Shown: positions 33,444 through 43,185, counted from the stretch's first letter. The stretch is DNA of 64,000 nucleotides from Bacillota bacterium (GCA_023386815.1 JAEWIZ010000008.1:186001-250000), one strand, 5' to 3'. Notes: generated by a model not told the origin, from the sequence alone. A program made the numbers and translations.

Positions 33444-35045
33444 TTGGGAGAAAGGAAGAAATCCATCCGCCCTCGCAGAGTGGGTAAATGGATGATTGGG
33501 ATAACATTGAAGTTGAGACTTTTGACTATCATGGTAGGTTTTCTGCTGTTAACAGGCTGTAGCAGACAGCAACAGCTACTGAAGAATACAGCTTTTGAAG
33601 CAGAGACTGATTTATCTGCCGAAGCGGTAGAATCTACTGTTTTGAATAGTGAAACAGGAGAAAAAGAACAGTACACGAACAGTGGAGTTACGCAAGATAC
33701 TGAAGGTAAGCTCCATTTTGATCTTTCGGGAACAACTCGAATACAGATTCAAAGTGGGTCAGGTCATGAGGGAGTTACAATTACAGACCCGGTAGATGTA
33801 AAGGAGATCTCAAAGAGCTTAAAAGAATTCACACCTTACAGCCCGAAAGAGAACTATGAACCAAACTATGATTATACAGTAACCTTTTATAATGGCGACA
33901 ATGTGGAACTAGCTAAGATAAAGGCTTATGATAACTTTATTATCTCCTATGATGGGAAGCTTTACTATGATGATTCAGAAGCCTTTTATCTGTGGAATAT
34001 CAGAAAGCCATACATAGAGGCTGTCAAGGCTACTTTTTTTGTTGATGGTACTACCTTTCGCATCAATGGGGAGGTGTTTGATCTAAAACAATTGGAGAGT
34101 GGTGTCAATTCTATCACGCAGTATTTCTGGTTTGGAGATAAAGATCTACCGGATCCACAGGTGCTTCTGGTGGGGCAAATTAGCCCCTATATCAGCTACG
34201 GCGTAGTGTTTGACGTGGAAAAGATGGATTATGTCTTTCAGAATTACGGAACCAATTTTACATATAAAGATAATTCTGTCACAAGCCTTATCTACGCTTT
34301 TCAGGATTCGGTTTATAATTATTGGGGCAGCAGTCTATATCACAATTCGGATGATACGATGTCTATTCATGACCTGAAATATGTGGATGACTATGATAAT
34401 CTGGTACAAATTACGCTTGCAGGCAAAGAGGAAGAAAAATCAAGTGAAATAACCAGACTAAATTATTATCATCCCGTAGACCCTAACGAGAAAAACGATC
34501 CAAGATCTAAGCTACTGTCGGAATTACAGGCTGATCTTACTCATGATGGAACGTTGGATATCATAAAAATATCAGGAGCAGAAAGCGATCCAGAGCTTGT
34601 TTATCTTGATATATTAAGCCCGGATGAAAGAACCCGATTATGGACAGAGACAGCTCATCCGGCTCATGCCGGTTGGAATTCCGTTTATTTATACAGAAAA
34701 GATGGAGAGGATTATCTCCTGGTTTTCAATCCGTATCAATCCACAGGATTAGCGGATTACACCTTTGCTTTATTTTATATCACTGGAAAGAATAGGATTA
34801 ATCTAGTCGATAGCGGAGCCTATTCTTTCTCTTATGGAGCAGAAAAAGGATCAAAGGATTACTTCGATGAGGCAAAATTCAGAGCTTTTGCAGATAAGGT
34901 CAATACTTATTTGAAGGATAGTTATCTTTTACTAAGTTCAGAAGGAGGTTCTTTGCAATACAGCACTCCAGAGAAAAAACTGTTACCCTCCGACCAATAT
35001 GAAACAGAAAAATGGCTTAAGGAAATCAAAGCTTCGTTATATTAG
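33444..35045 (+). CDS. Lipoprotein of unknown function
   Basis: An exported lipoprotein of up to 533 residues. The lipobox is FLLLTGCS, with the lipidated cysteine at residue 39 counting from the TTG at 33444, or residue 23 from the ATG at 33492. Neither start has a convincing ribosome site. The ATG gives a more normal signal peptide, so the true start may be 33492. Beyond the signal, residues ~95-180 (DPVDVKEISKSLKEF and FYNGDNVELAKIKAYDNFIIS) look like a domain that often accompanies surface lipoproteins of Firmicutes. The C-terminal half contains LQADLTHDGTLDIIKISG, similar to calcium-binding FG-GAP or VCBS-type repeats. I do not recognise the whole protein. It may be co-regulated with the exported protein that follows 129 bp later. 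Confidence 0.75.
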   Translation: MGERKKSIRPRRVGKWMIGITLKLRLLTIMVGFLLLTGCSRQQQLLKNTAFEAETDLSAEAVESTVLNSETGEKEQYTNSGVTQDTEGKLHFDLSGTTRIQIQSGSGHEGVTITDPVDVKEISKSLKEFTPYSPKENYEPNYDYTVTFYNGDNVELAKIKAYDNFIISYDGKLYYDDSEAFYLWNIRKPYIEAVKATFFVDGTTFRINGEVFDLKQLESGVNSITQYFWFGDKDLPDPQVLLVGQISPYISYGVVFDVEKMDYVFQNYGTNFTYKDNSVTSLIYAFQDSVYNYWGSSLYHNSDDTMSIHDLKYVDDYDNLVQITLAGKEEEKSSEITRLNYYHPVDPNEKNDPRSKLLSELQADLTHDGTLDIIKISGAESDPELVYLDILSPDERTRLWTETAHPAHAGWNSVYLYRKDGEDYLLVFNPYQSTGLADYTFALFYITGKNRINLVDSGAYSFSYGAEKGSKDYFDEAKFRAFADKVNTYLKDSYLLLSSEGGSLQYSTPEKKLLPSDQYETEKWLKEIKASLY

Positions 35046-35174
35046 AGTTTGTGGCAACCTCTACAACCGAATCCCATGAAACCTCATAAGACATAGTCTT
35101 TGTTTCTAAAGATGGTTGTAAATGGAAATCTGCTATTATATAATAGAATGGAATTTTAACAAAGGGGGAAAAAA

Positions 35175-36065
35175 ATGAAGAAGAGATTACTAAGTGTTAT
35201 TATTATGATATTAATGTTAACTACGCTTATTGCTGATCAGAAAGCAATTATTACAAAAGCAGCAACGACCCGAAGTGATACAGTTTTACTAAAGGAACCA
35301 CCGTTTAGCTATTATTTAAACGATAGTAAAATAAGTAATAAAAAAACAGCAACATTAAAACTAACAGTCAAGACAAGTAAGACAAATAATATTACGGATG
35401 AAGAAGATTGGGTAAAGAAAAATAAGCTCTCCCTAAACACCTATGAAGTGCCAAATTCATACCGAATGATATCGGGTAATCTCCCGGAGGAAATTGATAC
35501 AAATTGGAATAGTTTGATCATTACCTCTGCATTTTACGATAAAGCCTATATTTATTGTACCTATGGCTCAGACTTTTCAGAAGGTTATATCTTAAATATA
35601 TATAACTATAAAACTTTGGAGCTGGTATATTCTTTGGATTTTTCCAATTACAAATACGCTCCTAAGTATATTAAGTCAGATTATGAGTTCATACAGCAGA
35701 GCATTCGTTGGGCAGCTATTAAAAATGGTATTTTATATGTATCCCATAGTCATAATACCTATGCAAAAAGCTCAAGCAACATGAATGCGTATATTACGGC
35801 TATTGACCTCTCAGATATGAGTGTTATTTGGAGAACAAATGCCTTAGTAAGTAATTCGAATAATTTTGTTATCATTGATGATGTAATTCTTTGTGGTTAT
35901 GGTTTTACGAATGAAAAGGACTACTTATATCAAATAAATAGAAACAATGGAAAGATTCTAAAAAAGACCAGCTTAAAGTCTGCAGTATCCTACATTGTGA
36001 AAAAAGGAAATTCCTTGTATGTACGTACTTACAATATGGATTATATCTTCAAGCTCGGTAAGTAG
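35175..36065 (+). CDS. Exported protein with beta-propeller-like (PQQ-type) repeats, function unknown
   Basis: A 296-residue secreted protein with a signal peptide (MKKRLLSVIIMILMLTTLIA, probable cleavage near KAA). The mature part has repeated beta-strand segments such as WNSLIITSAFYDKAYIYCTY, IKNGILYVSHSH, ITAIDLSDMSVIWRTNA, DYLYQINRNNGKILKKTSL and KKGNSLYVRTYNMDYIFKL. These have the hydrophobic/aromatic rhythm of PQQ-like or WD-type propeller blades, though the protein is short for a full propeller. No catalytic motif is visible. The ribosome site AAAGGGGG is strong. It stands after the lipoprotein gene and before a divergent-looking gap to a LacI regulator. Confidence 0.7.
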   Translation: MKKRLLSVIIMILMLTTLIADQKAIITKAATTRSDTVLLKEPPFSYYLNDSKISNKKTATLKLTVKTSKTNNITDEEDWVKKNKLSLNTYEVPNSYRMISGNLPEEIDTNWNSLIITSAFYDKAYIYCTYGSDFSEGYILNIYNYKTLELVYSLDFSNYKYAPKYIKSDYEFIQQSIRWAAIKNGILYVSHSHNTYAKSSSNMNAYITAIDLSDMSVIWRTNALVSNSNNFVIIDDVILCGYGFTNEKDYLYQINRNNGKILKKTSLKSAVSYIVKKGNSLYVRTYNMDYIFKLGK

Positions 36066-36218
36066 TTCTGATCTAATGAGATACTGAGAATAACAGAATG
36101 CTTTCGAATTAAACTTGCATCGAAATGAATTTTGTACGATAATATTCACAGTGGTTTTGTTTTTGTTATAGCTGAATGACACAGGGGATGTACAGGATAC
36201 TTTAACTGAGGTGAATAC

Positions 36219-37250
36219 ATGGCAAACATAAAAGAGGTCGCAGATGCCTGTGGGGTATCGATAGCGACGGTTTCGAACATTTTCAATGGGAAAGGTCGTG
36301 TAGGTGAGGAGACCAGAGAGCGGATTATTCGTATCGCAAAAGAGATGAACTATGTCCCAAATATTATGGCCAAGAATTTAAAGCAGCGAAGATCGAATGT
36401 AATAGGAATAATTACAGAGGATCTCACTGTGTTTAACAGTGTAGGAATTGTTGATGGAATACATGAATTTCTGGAGGAGAAGGGATATACCTTTCTTCTA
36501 GGTAATCTTAGACTGTATAAGAAGTATAATAATGAGTTCTATCATAATGAAGAATATCATAACCAGGTGCAGGAAGAATTTCATATGATGAAAAGTGCAC
36601 AGGTGGCAGGCATCATCTATGTTTGTGCTCATTGCCGTGAAATAAAGTTCTTGCCGGAGATGGATCAGATACCGGTTGCCATAGCCTATGGAATTTCGAA
36701 AAAGAGTCAAGTATCCTCTATCATCTATGATGATGAGCAGGCGGCCTATGATGCCACAAGTGAAATGATTCGCTGTGGACATAGGAAGATTGGACTGATT
36801 ATGGGTGATAAAGTCAGTATGCATACGAATGCTCGCTTGAAAGGGTATCAACGAGCTCTTTTTGATCATGGAATTTTATGTAATCCGGATTATATATGTG
36901 AAGGGGATTGGTCCCGGGAACAAGGCCGGGAAGCTGCAAATATCTTAGTGAAAAAAGGAGTTAGCGCTATCTTCTCCATGAATGATGATATGGCAGCAGG
37001 AGTATATGATTATGCGCATGAAAATAATTTGCAGATTGGCAAGGAATTGGCGTTAATTGGCTTTGATAACCGAGAGATCTGTACAGCATTTCTACCGGCC
37101 TTGACTACAATGGCTATTCCTTTAAGTGATATTGGACGCAAAGCAGCAGAATTAATTGTGGATAGACTGGATGAAGCAGCAGTACCTGCTGGAAGAGAAA
37201 ACTATGTAAAATGCAGTCTGGTTAAGAGAGATTCAGTGAACCGGCTCTGA
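36219..37250 (+). CDS. LacI-family transcriptional regulator of the arabinofuranoside locus
   Basis: A 343-residue sugar-responsive repressor. The N-terminal LacI helix-turn-helix and hinge are canonical (IKEVADACGVSIATVSNIFN then GKGRVGEETRERI, hinge NYVPNIMAKNLKQ). A type-1 periplasmic-binding-like effector domain follows, with SMNDDMAAGVYDYA and LALIGFDNREICTAFLPALT. It lies ~490 bp before the GH127 gene on the same strand. A consensus LacI-type half-site pair (AAACGTTT, 37620-37627) sits before GH127, so GH127 and the following importer are the likely targets. The inducer is probably an arabinose-containing saccharide. GAGGTG lies five bases before the ATG. Confidence 0.9.
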   Translation: MANIKEVADACGVSIATVSNIFNGKGRVGEETRERIIRIAKEMNYVPNIMAKNLKQRRSNVIGIITEDLTVFNSVGIVDGIHEFLEEKGYTFLLGNLRLYKKYNNEFYHNEEYHNQVQEEFHMMKSAQVAGIIYVCAHCREIKFLPEMDQIPVAIAYGISKKSQVSSIIYDDEQAAYDATSEMIRCGHRKIGLIMGDKVSMHTNARLKGYQRALFDHGILCNPDYICEGDWSREQGREAANILVKKGVSAIFSMNDDMAAGVYDYAHENNLQIGKELALIGFDNREICTAFLPALTTMAIPLSDIGRKAAELIVDRLDEAAVPAGRENYVKCSLVKRDSVNRL

Positions 37251-37292
37251 GGGTTGATTGTAGAACTGTCAATTAAATAAAAAAGTCTATTC

Positions 37293-37352
37293 TAGGTCTT
37301 ATAAAAAGGTGATTGCAGTAGTTATGCTGCAATCACCTTTTTATAAGACCTA
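37293..37352. terminator. Perfect 26-bp inverted repeat, symmetric terminator after lacI
   Basis: Two arms of 26 bp (37293-37318 and 37327-37352) are exact reverse complements around an eight-base loop. Each arm contains an internal AAAAA or TTTTT tract, so the hairpin can terminate in both directions. This is the longest perfect hairpin I noticed in the window. Confidence 0.8.
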
Positions 37353-37742
37353 AATTGATGATAGATACTTTAATTTGGAAGAAAATGTATGTAATATTGA
37401 CCGAAAGCATGGTAATTGTTGAATGTGCACTGATAAAACGTTATATCATATGGAATTATATCGAAACACGCACAATAAAACAGGAAAAAGGACAAAGACT
37501 AAGAGAATTTACAGTGGCAATAAATACCATAAATATATTAATAATGGAAATATTTATAAAAATATGAAAAATATATTGAAAAGTAATAAGGAATGAAGTA
37601 TTATTTAAACATAAAGATGAAACGTTTAATCAGTGATCATAAAGGCAGTCTTGTAGACAGAATGAAGCAACAATTCATGTATTTGTCACGAATTGGAAAG
37701 AAATCCTTAGTGGAAATAAGAGAATAAAGGATAAGCGTGTAG
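37353..37742. other. Leader region of the GH127 operon with LacI-type operator
   Basis: About 390 bp, strongly AT-rich. The palindrome AAACGTTT with a TG/AA flank (TGAAACGTTTAAT, 37618-37630) matches the central-CG operator style of LacI regulators. A 70-codon frame at 37355-37567 has no ribosome site and looks non-coding. Nothing else could be assigned. Confidence 0.5.
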
Positions 37743-39683
37743 ATGAAGAAACTAACAATAATTCCATTAAACAAAATTGAAATCAGAGATGACTTTTGGA
37801 ACAGGTATATTGGGCTTGTTAAGGAGGTTATTATCCCATATCAATGGGATATCTTGAATGATAAGCTTAAGGACATTGAAACGAGTCATTGCATCCAGAA
37901 TTTTAAGATTGCCGCAAAACGTGAAAACGGCGAGTTTTACGGGGCTGTGTTTCAGGACTCGGATTTGGCCAAGTGGATTGAAGCGGTTGCCTATTCTCTG
38001 GCAACAAATCCTGATCAGGAGTTGGAGAAGCAGGTGGATGAGGTAATTGAATTAATTGGTGATGCCCAACAAGAGGATGGATATCTGAATACCTATTTTA
38101 CCATTAAGGAGCCGGGAAAGCGCTTTTGTAATCTGATGGAAGGACATGAACTATACTGTGCAGGGCATTTTATGGAAGCTGCAGTGGCTTATTACCTAGC
38201 AACTGGTAAGGATAAGTTAGTACATATAATGAGACGTTTTGCGGATTTGATCTGTGATGAATTCTCCTTGGAGAAGAATTCGAAAGGATGTCCAGGGCAT
38301 CAGGAGGTAGAAATCGGCCTATTTAAGCTTTATGAAGTGACGGGTGAAATTCGCTACTTACAACAGGCAAAGATGTTTTTGGATCGCCGAGGGCAAGAAC
38401 CTAATTACTTTTTAGAAGAAGAAAATCGACCTGATTTTAAGCATCTTTTTGATGAGTTTAAGAACTATGATATCGCTTATTCACAGTCACATTTGCCGAT
38501 TAGAGAGCAGAGGACTGTGGAGGGTCATGCAGTTAGAGCTGGATATATGTACTGTGCCATGGCGGATATTGCAGCAGCCTATGATGATACGAAGCTGATG
38601 GAAGCTTGCGAGAGGTTGTGGAATAATATGGTCGGGAAACGGATGTATATCACAGGCAGTGTAGGAAGCTCCGGAATACTAGAGCGCTTTACAACGGATT
38701 ATGATCTGCCAAATAACAGTAATTATTCGGAAAGCTGCGCGTCGATTGCCTTAGCGCTCTTTGGACGAAGAATGGCGCAGATTAAAAAAGATGCTAAATA
38801 TTACGATATTGTAGAAAAAGCACTATACAATACGGTTCTTGCTGGGATTGCAATGGATGGACGGAGTTTCTTCTACGTCAATCCCCTGGAAGTGTGGCCG
38901 GATAATTGTCTTGCTAAAACCTCGAAGGAACATGTAAAACCGGTAAGACAGCCCTGGTTTGGTGTTGCCTGCTGCCCGCCCAATATTGCCAGAACTTTGG
39001 CATCCTTAGGAGAGTATATCTATCTAAAGGAAGAGGATACGGTCTGGATTAACTTGTTTATTTCAAGCAAGCTGAGAACTGAGATTCAAGGCCGAGAGGT
39101 GGAGGTTGAAGTAACAACAGTATTTCCATATAATGGACTAGTAAACATATCTATTACCAGCCCTGCCAAGGTCAGAGGAAGAATCTGTATAAGAATACCG
39201 GACTATGTGCAGGAATATACTCTTCATTTGGATGGAGTTGAACAAAATGCTAAGGTAGATAACAGTGGCTATTACATTTTGGAATCAGAATTTACCAGTA
39301 ATAAACTTATCCTAAATTTTGATCTGAAGCCTCGATTCGTTCGTGCCAACCCACTTGTAAAAGAGGATCTGGGTAAGGTGGCAGTAATGAAGGGACCTCT
39401 TGTTTTTTGTATGGAAGAGATAGACAACGAGGCAAATCTGCCAGCATATTATCTTGATACGAACTCTGAGTTGCAGGAGGATTATGATAAAAGCCTGCTG
39501 GGAGGAACCAGTATCATTCGGGGCAGAGGAAAGAAGATAGTATCAACAGGATGGGAAACAAAAGGGTTATATACAGAACAAAGACCAGAATTTGAGGAAA
39601 AGGATATTACTTTAATACCCTATCCCTACTGGGGAAACCGCAAAACCGGTGAAATGCTTGTATGGGTGAAGGAGTTACTTTAA
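37743..39683 (+). CDS. GH127 beta-L-arabinofuranosidase (HypBA1-like)
   Basis: Removes beta-L-arabinofuranosyl units from short arabino-oligosaccharides, as found on plant hydroxyproline-rich glycoproteins. The 646-residue length and the absence of a signal peptide fit the cytoplasmic HypBA1-type enzymes. The unusual zinc/thiolate active site is readable: E330 and C332 in SESCASIALALFG, and C410/C411 in GVACCPPNIARTL. C410 aligns with the catalytic cysteine of the family (C417 in HypBA1). The N-terminal catalytic (alpha/alpha)6 barrel is followed by beta domains from about residue 430. It heads an operon with a CUT1 importer and is flanked by a LacI regulator, so it probably acts on imported oligosaccharides. 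Confidence 0.9.
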   Translation: MKKLTIIPLNKIEIRDDFWNRYIGLVKEVIIPYQWDILNDKLKDIETSHCIQNFKIAAKRENGEFYGAVFQDSDLAKWIEAVAYSLATNPDQELEKQVDEVIELIGDAQQEDGYLNTYFTIKEPGKRFCNLMEGHELYCAGHFMEAAVAYYLATGKDKLVHIMRRFADLICDEFSLEKNSKGCPGHQEVEIGLFKLYEVTGEIRYLQQAKMFLDRRGQEPNYFLEEENRPDFKHLFDEFKNYDIAYSQSHLPIREQRTVEGHAVRAGYMYCAMADIAAAYDDTKLMEACERLWNNMVGKRMYITGSVGSSGILERFTTDYDLPNNSNYSESCASIALALFGRRMAQIKKDAKYYDIVEKALYNTVLAGIAMDGRSFFYVNPLEVWPDNCLAKTSKEHVKPVRQPWFGVACCPPNIARTLASLGEYIYLKEEDTVWINLFISSKLRTEIQGREVEVEVTTVFPYNGLVNISITSPAKVRGRICIRIPDYVQEYTLHLDGVEQNAKVDNSGYYILESEFTSNKLILNFDLKPRFVRANPLVKEDLGKVAVMKGPLVFCMEEIDNEANLPAYYLDTNSELQEDYDKSLLGGTSIIRGRGKKIVSTGWETKGLYTEQRPEFEEKDITLIPYPYWGNRKTGEMLVWVKELL

Positions 39684-39750
39684 TAAAGATCTGGAACGAT
39701 TGCTTTAGAGATATGGAGAAAAGTAAGGCAGAACTGTTCATTATGTTTAG

Positions 39751-39806
39751 AACGACAGACATAGGTCGTTATAAATAAAAAAGGAGAAAAGGAGAAAAGG
39801 AGAGAA
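39751..39806 (+). promoter_or_regulatory. Dyad and triple ribosome-site region before the importer binding protein
   Basis: AACGAC (39751-39756) / GTCGTT (39765-39770) forms a six-base dyad of the operator or weak-hairpin kind. It is followed by three tandem GGAGAAAA-like purine blocks (39783-39804) directly before the ATG at 39807. Several overlapping anti-SD matches may allow high translation of the binding protein. Confidence 0.45.
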
Positions 39807-41243
39807 ATGAAGAAAAAGGTATTGAGTGGATTGTTAGCTGCTGTGTTATCGGCAATGTTACTGACAGGATGTTCTCAGGGTGGTGAGGAAAAAGTATCAA
39901 GTACTGATGCGAATGTGAGCACAGAACAAAAGGATGAACCTGCAACGAACGATGAGAAGAGTAGCACAGAGAAAATAAAAATCACTTATGCACAGTGGGG
40001 AAATGAAGTGGAAACTGCTGCTACGCAAAAAGTGGCAGATAAGTTTAACAGCGAACAAGACAAGATTGAAGTAGAAGTAGTTAAGATTGACCATGATACC
40101 TATGTAACAAAATTAAATGCTATGGCTACAGCAGGAGAGCTTCCTGATACGGCTATCATGAGTGAAGCTGGTGTACTGAAATTTGCTGAAAACGGATTAC
40201 TTGCTGACATCAGTAGTATGTATGGCGAAGGTGATGCAAAGCCTTTAGATTCATTAACGTTCCGGTATGAGGGGAAACCGGTAGCTTATTCTGCTGCTAA
40301 TGAAGTACTGAATCTGTGGTATAATACCTCTTTATTAAAAGAGGTTTGTGAAAAGCAGGGCTTAGATGTGAAGGAGTTAACGCCTCCTGCAAGCGCAGCT
40401 ACAGCCTGGGATTGGGATACCTTTGTTAAAACCGCACAATTACTTACGTTAGACATTAATGGGAAAAATGCCTTGGATCCAGAATTTGATCCTAATAATA
40501 TTGATATATATGGTTGCACTGTAAATACACTGCCATGGCAGTTAGAAGTATGGACTTTATCCAATGGAGGAGGCTACTACAGCAAAGACGGAAAGTCCTG
40601 TACGATTGATAGTGACGCAACAGTAGAAGCTCTTCAGAGAATTGCGGATCTCTCCTCTGTATATCATTGTGCACCTCCGGTAACAAGTGCAGCAAATGCT
40701 CTGGAATCTTCCTTGGGAAGTAAAAAAGTTGTTATGGCTACCGACGGACAATGGAATGTAGGAACCTTCCTGGGACCGAATGCAGATTTTGAATATGGTG
40801 TTGGTGTACTTCCCTTTATGAAAGAGCCAGTTACGATCTGTACCGGCGGACCAAATGTAGTATTTTCAACAACAGAGCATCCTCAGGAAGCAATGGAATG
40901 GCTGAAGTGGTATTATAAGGAAGAGAACTCTTGGTCATTGATTGAAGCGGGTACCTGGATGCCGATCCTGGAATCCTGGTATACAGATGCAGATAAAATT
41001 GACAAGTGGATTGGTAATCCTAACTTCCCTGAAAAAGAAATGTATAAGAGCGCTGTTGTGGATTATGCGAAGAATAATGCCACATCTACCGCTTGGTATT
41101 ATGTAAACGGAGCAGAAGAGTTTAATGCTACCTTAGACTCGGTATTCTCAGGCGTGTGGACTGGAAGCCAGACAATGAAGGAAGCAATCGGGGAAAACAA
41201 AGAAGAATTATTAAGCATTTTTGAAGAAAACAATCCAAATTAA
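39807..41243 (+). CDS. CUT1 sugar ABC transporter substrate-binding lipoprotein (arabinofuranoside locus)
   Basis: Binds an oligosaccharide for the two permeases that follow. The 478-residue lipoprotein has a signal ending LLTGCSQGG (lipidated C22), an Asp/Glu/Ser-rich linker and an SBP_bac_1 fold starting KITYAQWGNEVETAATQKV. Typical internal markers are WDTFVKTAQLLT and the late EHPQEAMEWLKWYYKEENSW. It lies 123 bp after GH127 and before two permeases, and an intercistronic hairpin follows at 41257-41292. The ligand is inferred, from the flanking GH127 and GH51 enzymes, to be an arabinofuranose-containing oligosaccharide. Confidence 0.9.
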   Translation: MKKKVLSGLLAAVLSAMLLTGCSQGGEEKVSSTDANVSTEQKDEPATNDEKSSTEKIKITYAQWGNEVETAATQKVADKFNSEQDKIEVEVVKIDHDTYVTKLNAMATAGELPDTAIMSEAGVLKFAENGLLADISSMYGEGDAKPLDSLTFRYEGKPVAYSAANEVLNLWYNTSLLKEVCEKQGLDVKELTPPASAATAWDWDTFVKTAQLLTLDINGKNALDPEFDPNNIDIYGCTVNTLPWQLEVWTLSNGGGYYSKDGKSCTIDSDATVEALQRIADLSSVYHCAPPVTSAANALESSLGSKKVVMATDGQWNVGTFLGPNADFEYGVGVLPFMKEPVTICTGGPNVVFSTTEHPQEAMEWLKWYYKEENSWSLIEAGTWMPILESWYTDADKIDKWIGNPNFPEKEMYKSAVVDYAKNNATSTAWYYVNGAEEFNATLDSVFSGVWTGSQTMKEAIGENKEELLSIFEENNPN

Positions 41244-41256
41244 TTTAAAATGGGAT

Positions 41257-41292
41257 CAGGTGGCCGACATAGAAAACTGTGTGGGTCACCTG
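41257..41292 (+). other. Intercistronic hairpin between binding protein and first permease
   Basis: CAGGTG (41257-41262) / CACCTG (41287-41292) with partly paired interior and no T run. Such hairpins after binding-protein genes usually raise the binding-protein to permease ratio. Confidence 0.45.
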
Positions 41293-41313
41293 TTGACTAA
41301 AAGAGGTGCTGGG

Positions 41314-42225
41314 ATGAAAAATAAAGCAAAATTAAAAATTACGTCAAGAGCTGGAAAAAAGGAAGAAATCACTGCTTATTTGTGTTTGATACCAGCATTT
41401 CTTGGTGTTACATTCATTAGTTATCTGCCAACAATAGCAGTATTTGTGTTAAGTTTATTTGACTGGAATGGGCTGACAACACCAAAATTTGTAGGATTTT
41501 CGAATTTTATTCGTATTTTTACAAAAGATATCTACTTTTTTGATTCCATCAAGGCTACAGTTCTTTATGCTTTTCTTGCAGTAGTTGGAGCAATTCTTTA
41601 TTCTTTGGTAGTTGCCCTGATGCTGAATATTAAGATTAAAGGTAGAACCTTATTCCGTTCCATTTTCTTTGTTCCTTACCTGCTTCCTGCCATCGGTGTT
41701 TTTAAAGGCTGGGAATGGTTGTATGAAGGTAACTTTGGACTGTTTAATTTCCTTTTACGAATGGTAGGGCTACCTCCTCAGAGATTTTTAAATAGCACGG
41801 AACAAGTTGTTCCCTCACTGGTATTAATTGCGATCTGGATCAGTGGCAATTTGATTGTAATCTTTTTAGCAGGACTTCAAAATGTTCCTGGAGTTTATGT
41901 CGAAGCAGCAAAAATAGATGGAGCAAATGCCTGGCAACGTTTTTGGAATGTTACGATTCCAAGCATCTCTCCGATCATCTTTTACAATGTTCTGACAGCC
42001 TTGATCACTCATCTCCAGGTTATTAATCCCGCATTGGCACTTACGAACGGCGGGCCGAGTAAAAAATCCATGTTTATGTCCTATGTGATCTATCTGTATG
42101 GGTTTCAAAAGAATAAGATGGGGTATGCTGCTGCATATGCGGTAATCTTCTTTATCCTTGTGGGCATCTTTACGATTATTTTGTTTAAGACACAGAAGAC
42201 ACAGATCTTTGGAGAGGAGGAATAG
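41314..42225 (+). CDS. CUT1 sugar ABC transporter permease 1 (MalF/UgpA type)
   Basis: A 303-residue membrane protein with six hydrophobic helices and the BPD_transp_1 coupling motif near the C-terminus, EAAKIDGANAWQRFWNVTIP (EAA-loop that docks with the ATPase). The N-terminal helix ITAYLCLIPAFLGVTFISYL is typical. The start is set at ATG 41314, seven bases after AGAGGTG. The frame is open further upstream through the intercistronic hairpin into the preceding gene, but that extension does not look like protein. No ATPase gene is nearby, which is usual for CUT1 systems that share an MsmK-type ATPase. Confidence 0.92.
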   Translation: MKNKAKLKITSRAGKKEEITAYLCLIPAFLGVTFISYLPTIAVFVLSLFDWNGLTTPKFVGFSNFIRIFTKDIYFFDSIKATVLYAFLAVVGAILYSLVVALMLNIKIKGRTLFRSIFFVPYLLPAIGVFKGWEWLYEGNFGLFNFLLRMVGLPPQRFLNSTEQVVPSLVLIAIWISGNLIVIFLAGLQNVPGVYVEAAKIDGANAWQRFWNVTIPSISPIIFYNVLTALITHLQVINPALALTNGGPSKKSMFMSYVIYLYGFQKNKMGYAAAYAVIFFILVGIFTIILFKTQKTQIFGEEE

Positions 42226-43089
42226 ATGGTGGGTAATGGAGTATTAAAAAGCAGAAAGAAAAAAGAAAAGCTGGTAATACTGGTCGTGACATTGCTCGTA
42301 CTATTCATAGCTCTGTTGGTTCTGTTGCCTATCTGGTGGATCTTCAGATCTTCGTTAATGAGCACGGGAGCATTAAATGCATATCCACCGTCCTTCCTTC
42401 CCTATGAGTGGTTATGGTCTAATTATTCCAAGGCTCTGGAAACCTTTGAATACTGGAGATACTTTATCAACACATTCTCCATTATTATTCCTGCGGTGCT
42501 TTTTGGTACAGTAACTGCGATCTTTTGTGGATATGCCTTTGCAAGATTGCGTTTTAGAGGAAAAAAACTTATTTTTAATATTTGTGTCGGAACAATTCTT
42601 TTGCCTGGTATGGTTACGTTAATTCCGCTTTATGTAATCTGGACAAAGGGACTTGGTCTGGGTGATACCTACTGGCCGTTGATTCTGCCTTATTTAACAG
42701 GTGGTGGATTCTTTAATATATTCTTGATAAAACAATTTCTAATGACAATTCCAAAAGAACTTGATGAAGCCGCTTCCATCGATGGGGCAGGAAGAATGTA
42801 TATTCTCTGGAAGATTCTTGTTCCTTCCATTAAGCCAGCTATTGTAGTGGTTGCCATGATGCTGTTCATTCAGATCTGGAACGATATGCTTCAACAGATT
42901 ATTTATATTAATAGTATGAGTAAATTCACCTTTGCCGTGGCTTTAACCAATTTTACTGGTTCCTTTGGAACGAATTGGCCGGTGGCATTAGCAGCAACGT
43001 TTATGACTATATTTCCTGGCATTATTATATATGTGCTGGGGCAAAAAAGCTTTGTAGAAGGAATTGTATTAACTGGAATGAAAAACTAA
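42226..43089 (+). CDS. CUT1 sugar ABC transporter permease 2 (MalG/UgpE type)
   Basis: The second half of the translocation channel, 287 residues, directly after the first permease stop codon with a GGAGG ribosome site inside the end of that gene. Six membrane helices are visible; the EAA loop reads DEAASIDGAGRMYILWKILV then PSIKPA. The C-terminal FVEGIVLTGMKN is the characteristic end of MalG-type permeases (G-x-x-x-G-A-V/L-K-G). It is the last gene of the GH127 operon and is followed by a terminator. Confidence 0.92.
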   Translation: MVGNGVLKSRKKKEKLVILVVTLLVLFIALLVLLPIWWIFRSSLMSTGALNAYPPSFLPYEWLWSNYSKALETFEYWRYFINTFSIIIPAVLFGTVTAIFCGYAFARLRFRGKKLIFNICVGTILLPGMVTLIPLYVIWTKGLGLGDTYWPLILPYLTGGGFFNIFLIKQFLMTIPKELDEAASIDGAGRMYILWKILVPSIKPAIVVVAMMLFIQIWNDMLQQIIYINSMSKFTFAVALTNFTGSFGTNWPVALAATFMTIFPGIIIYVLGQKSFVEGIVLTGMKN

Positions 43090-43185
43090 TAGTGTTACAT
43101 ATCAATAAAAAATTGTGAACGATATAGATTGTGAAAAATAGCCTTAAGTTATGAGCTTTGCCATTGTCTAGCCATATGAGATATG

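Noticed and set aside
37355..37567. 70-codon plus-strand frame in the GH127 leader
   Set aside because: No ribosome site, AT-driven composition, starts inside the hairpin flank and resembles no protein family.
41221..41313. 31-codon N-terminal extension of the first arabinoside permease
   Set aside because: It overlaps the binding-protein gene and runs through the intercistronic hairpin; permease similarity begins after 41314.
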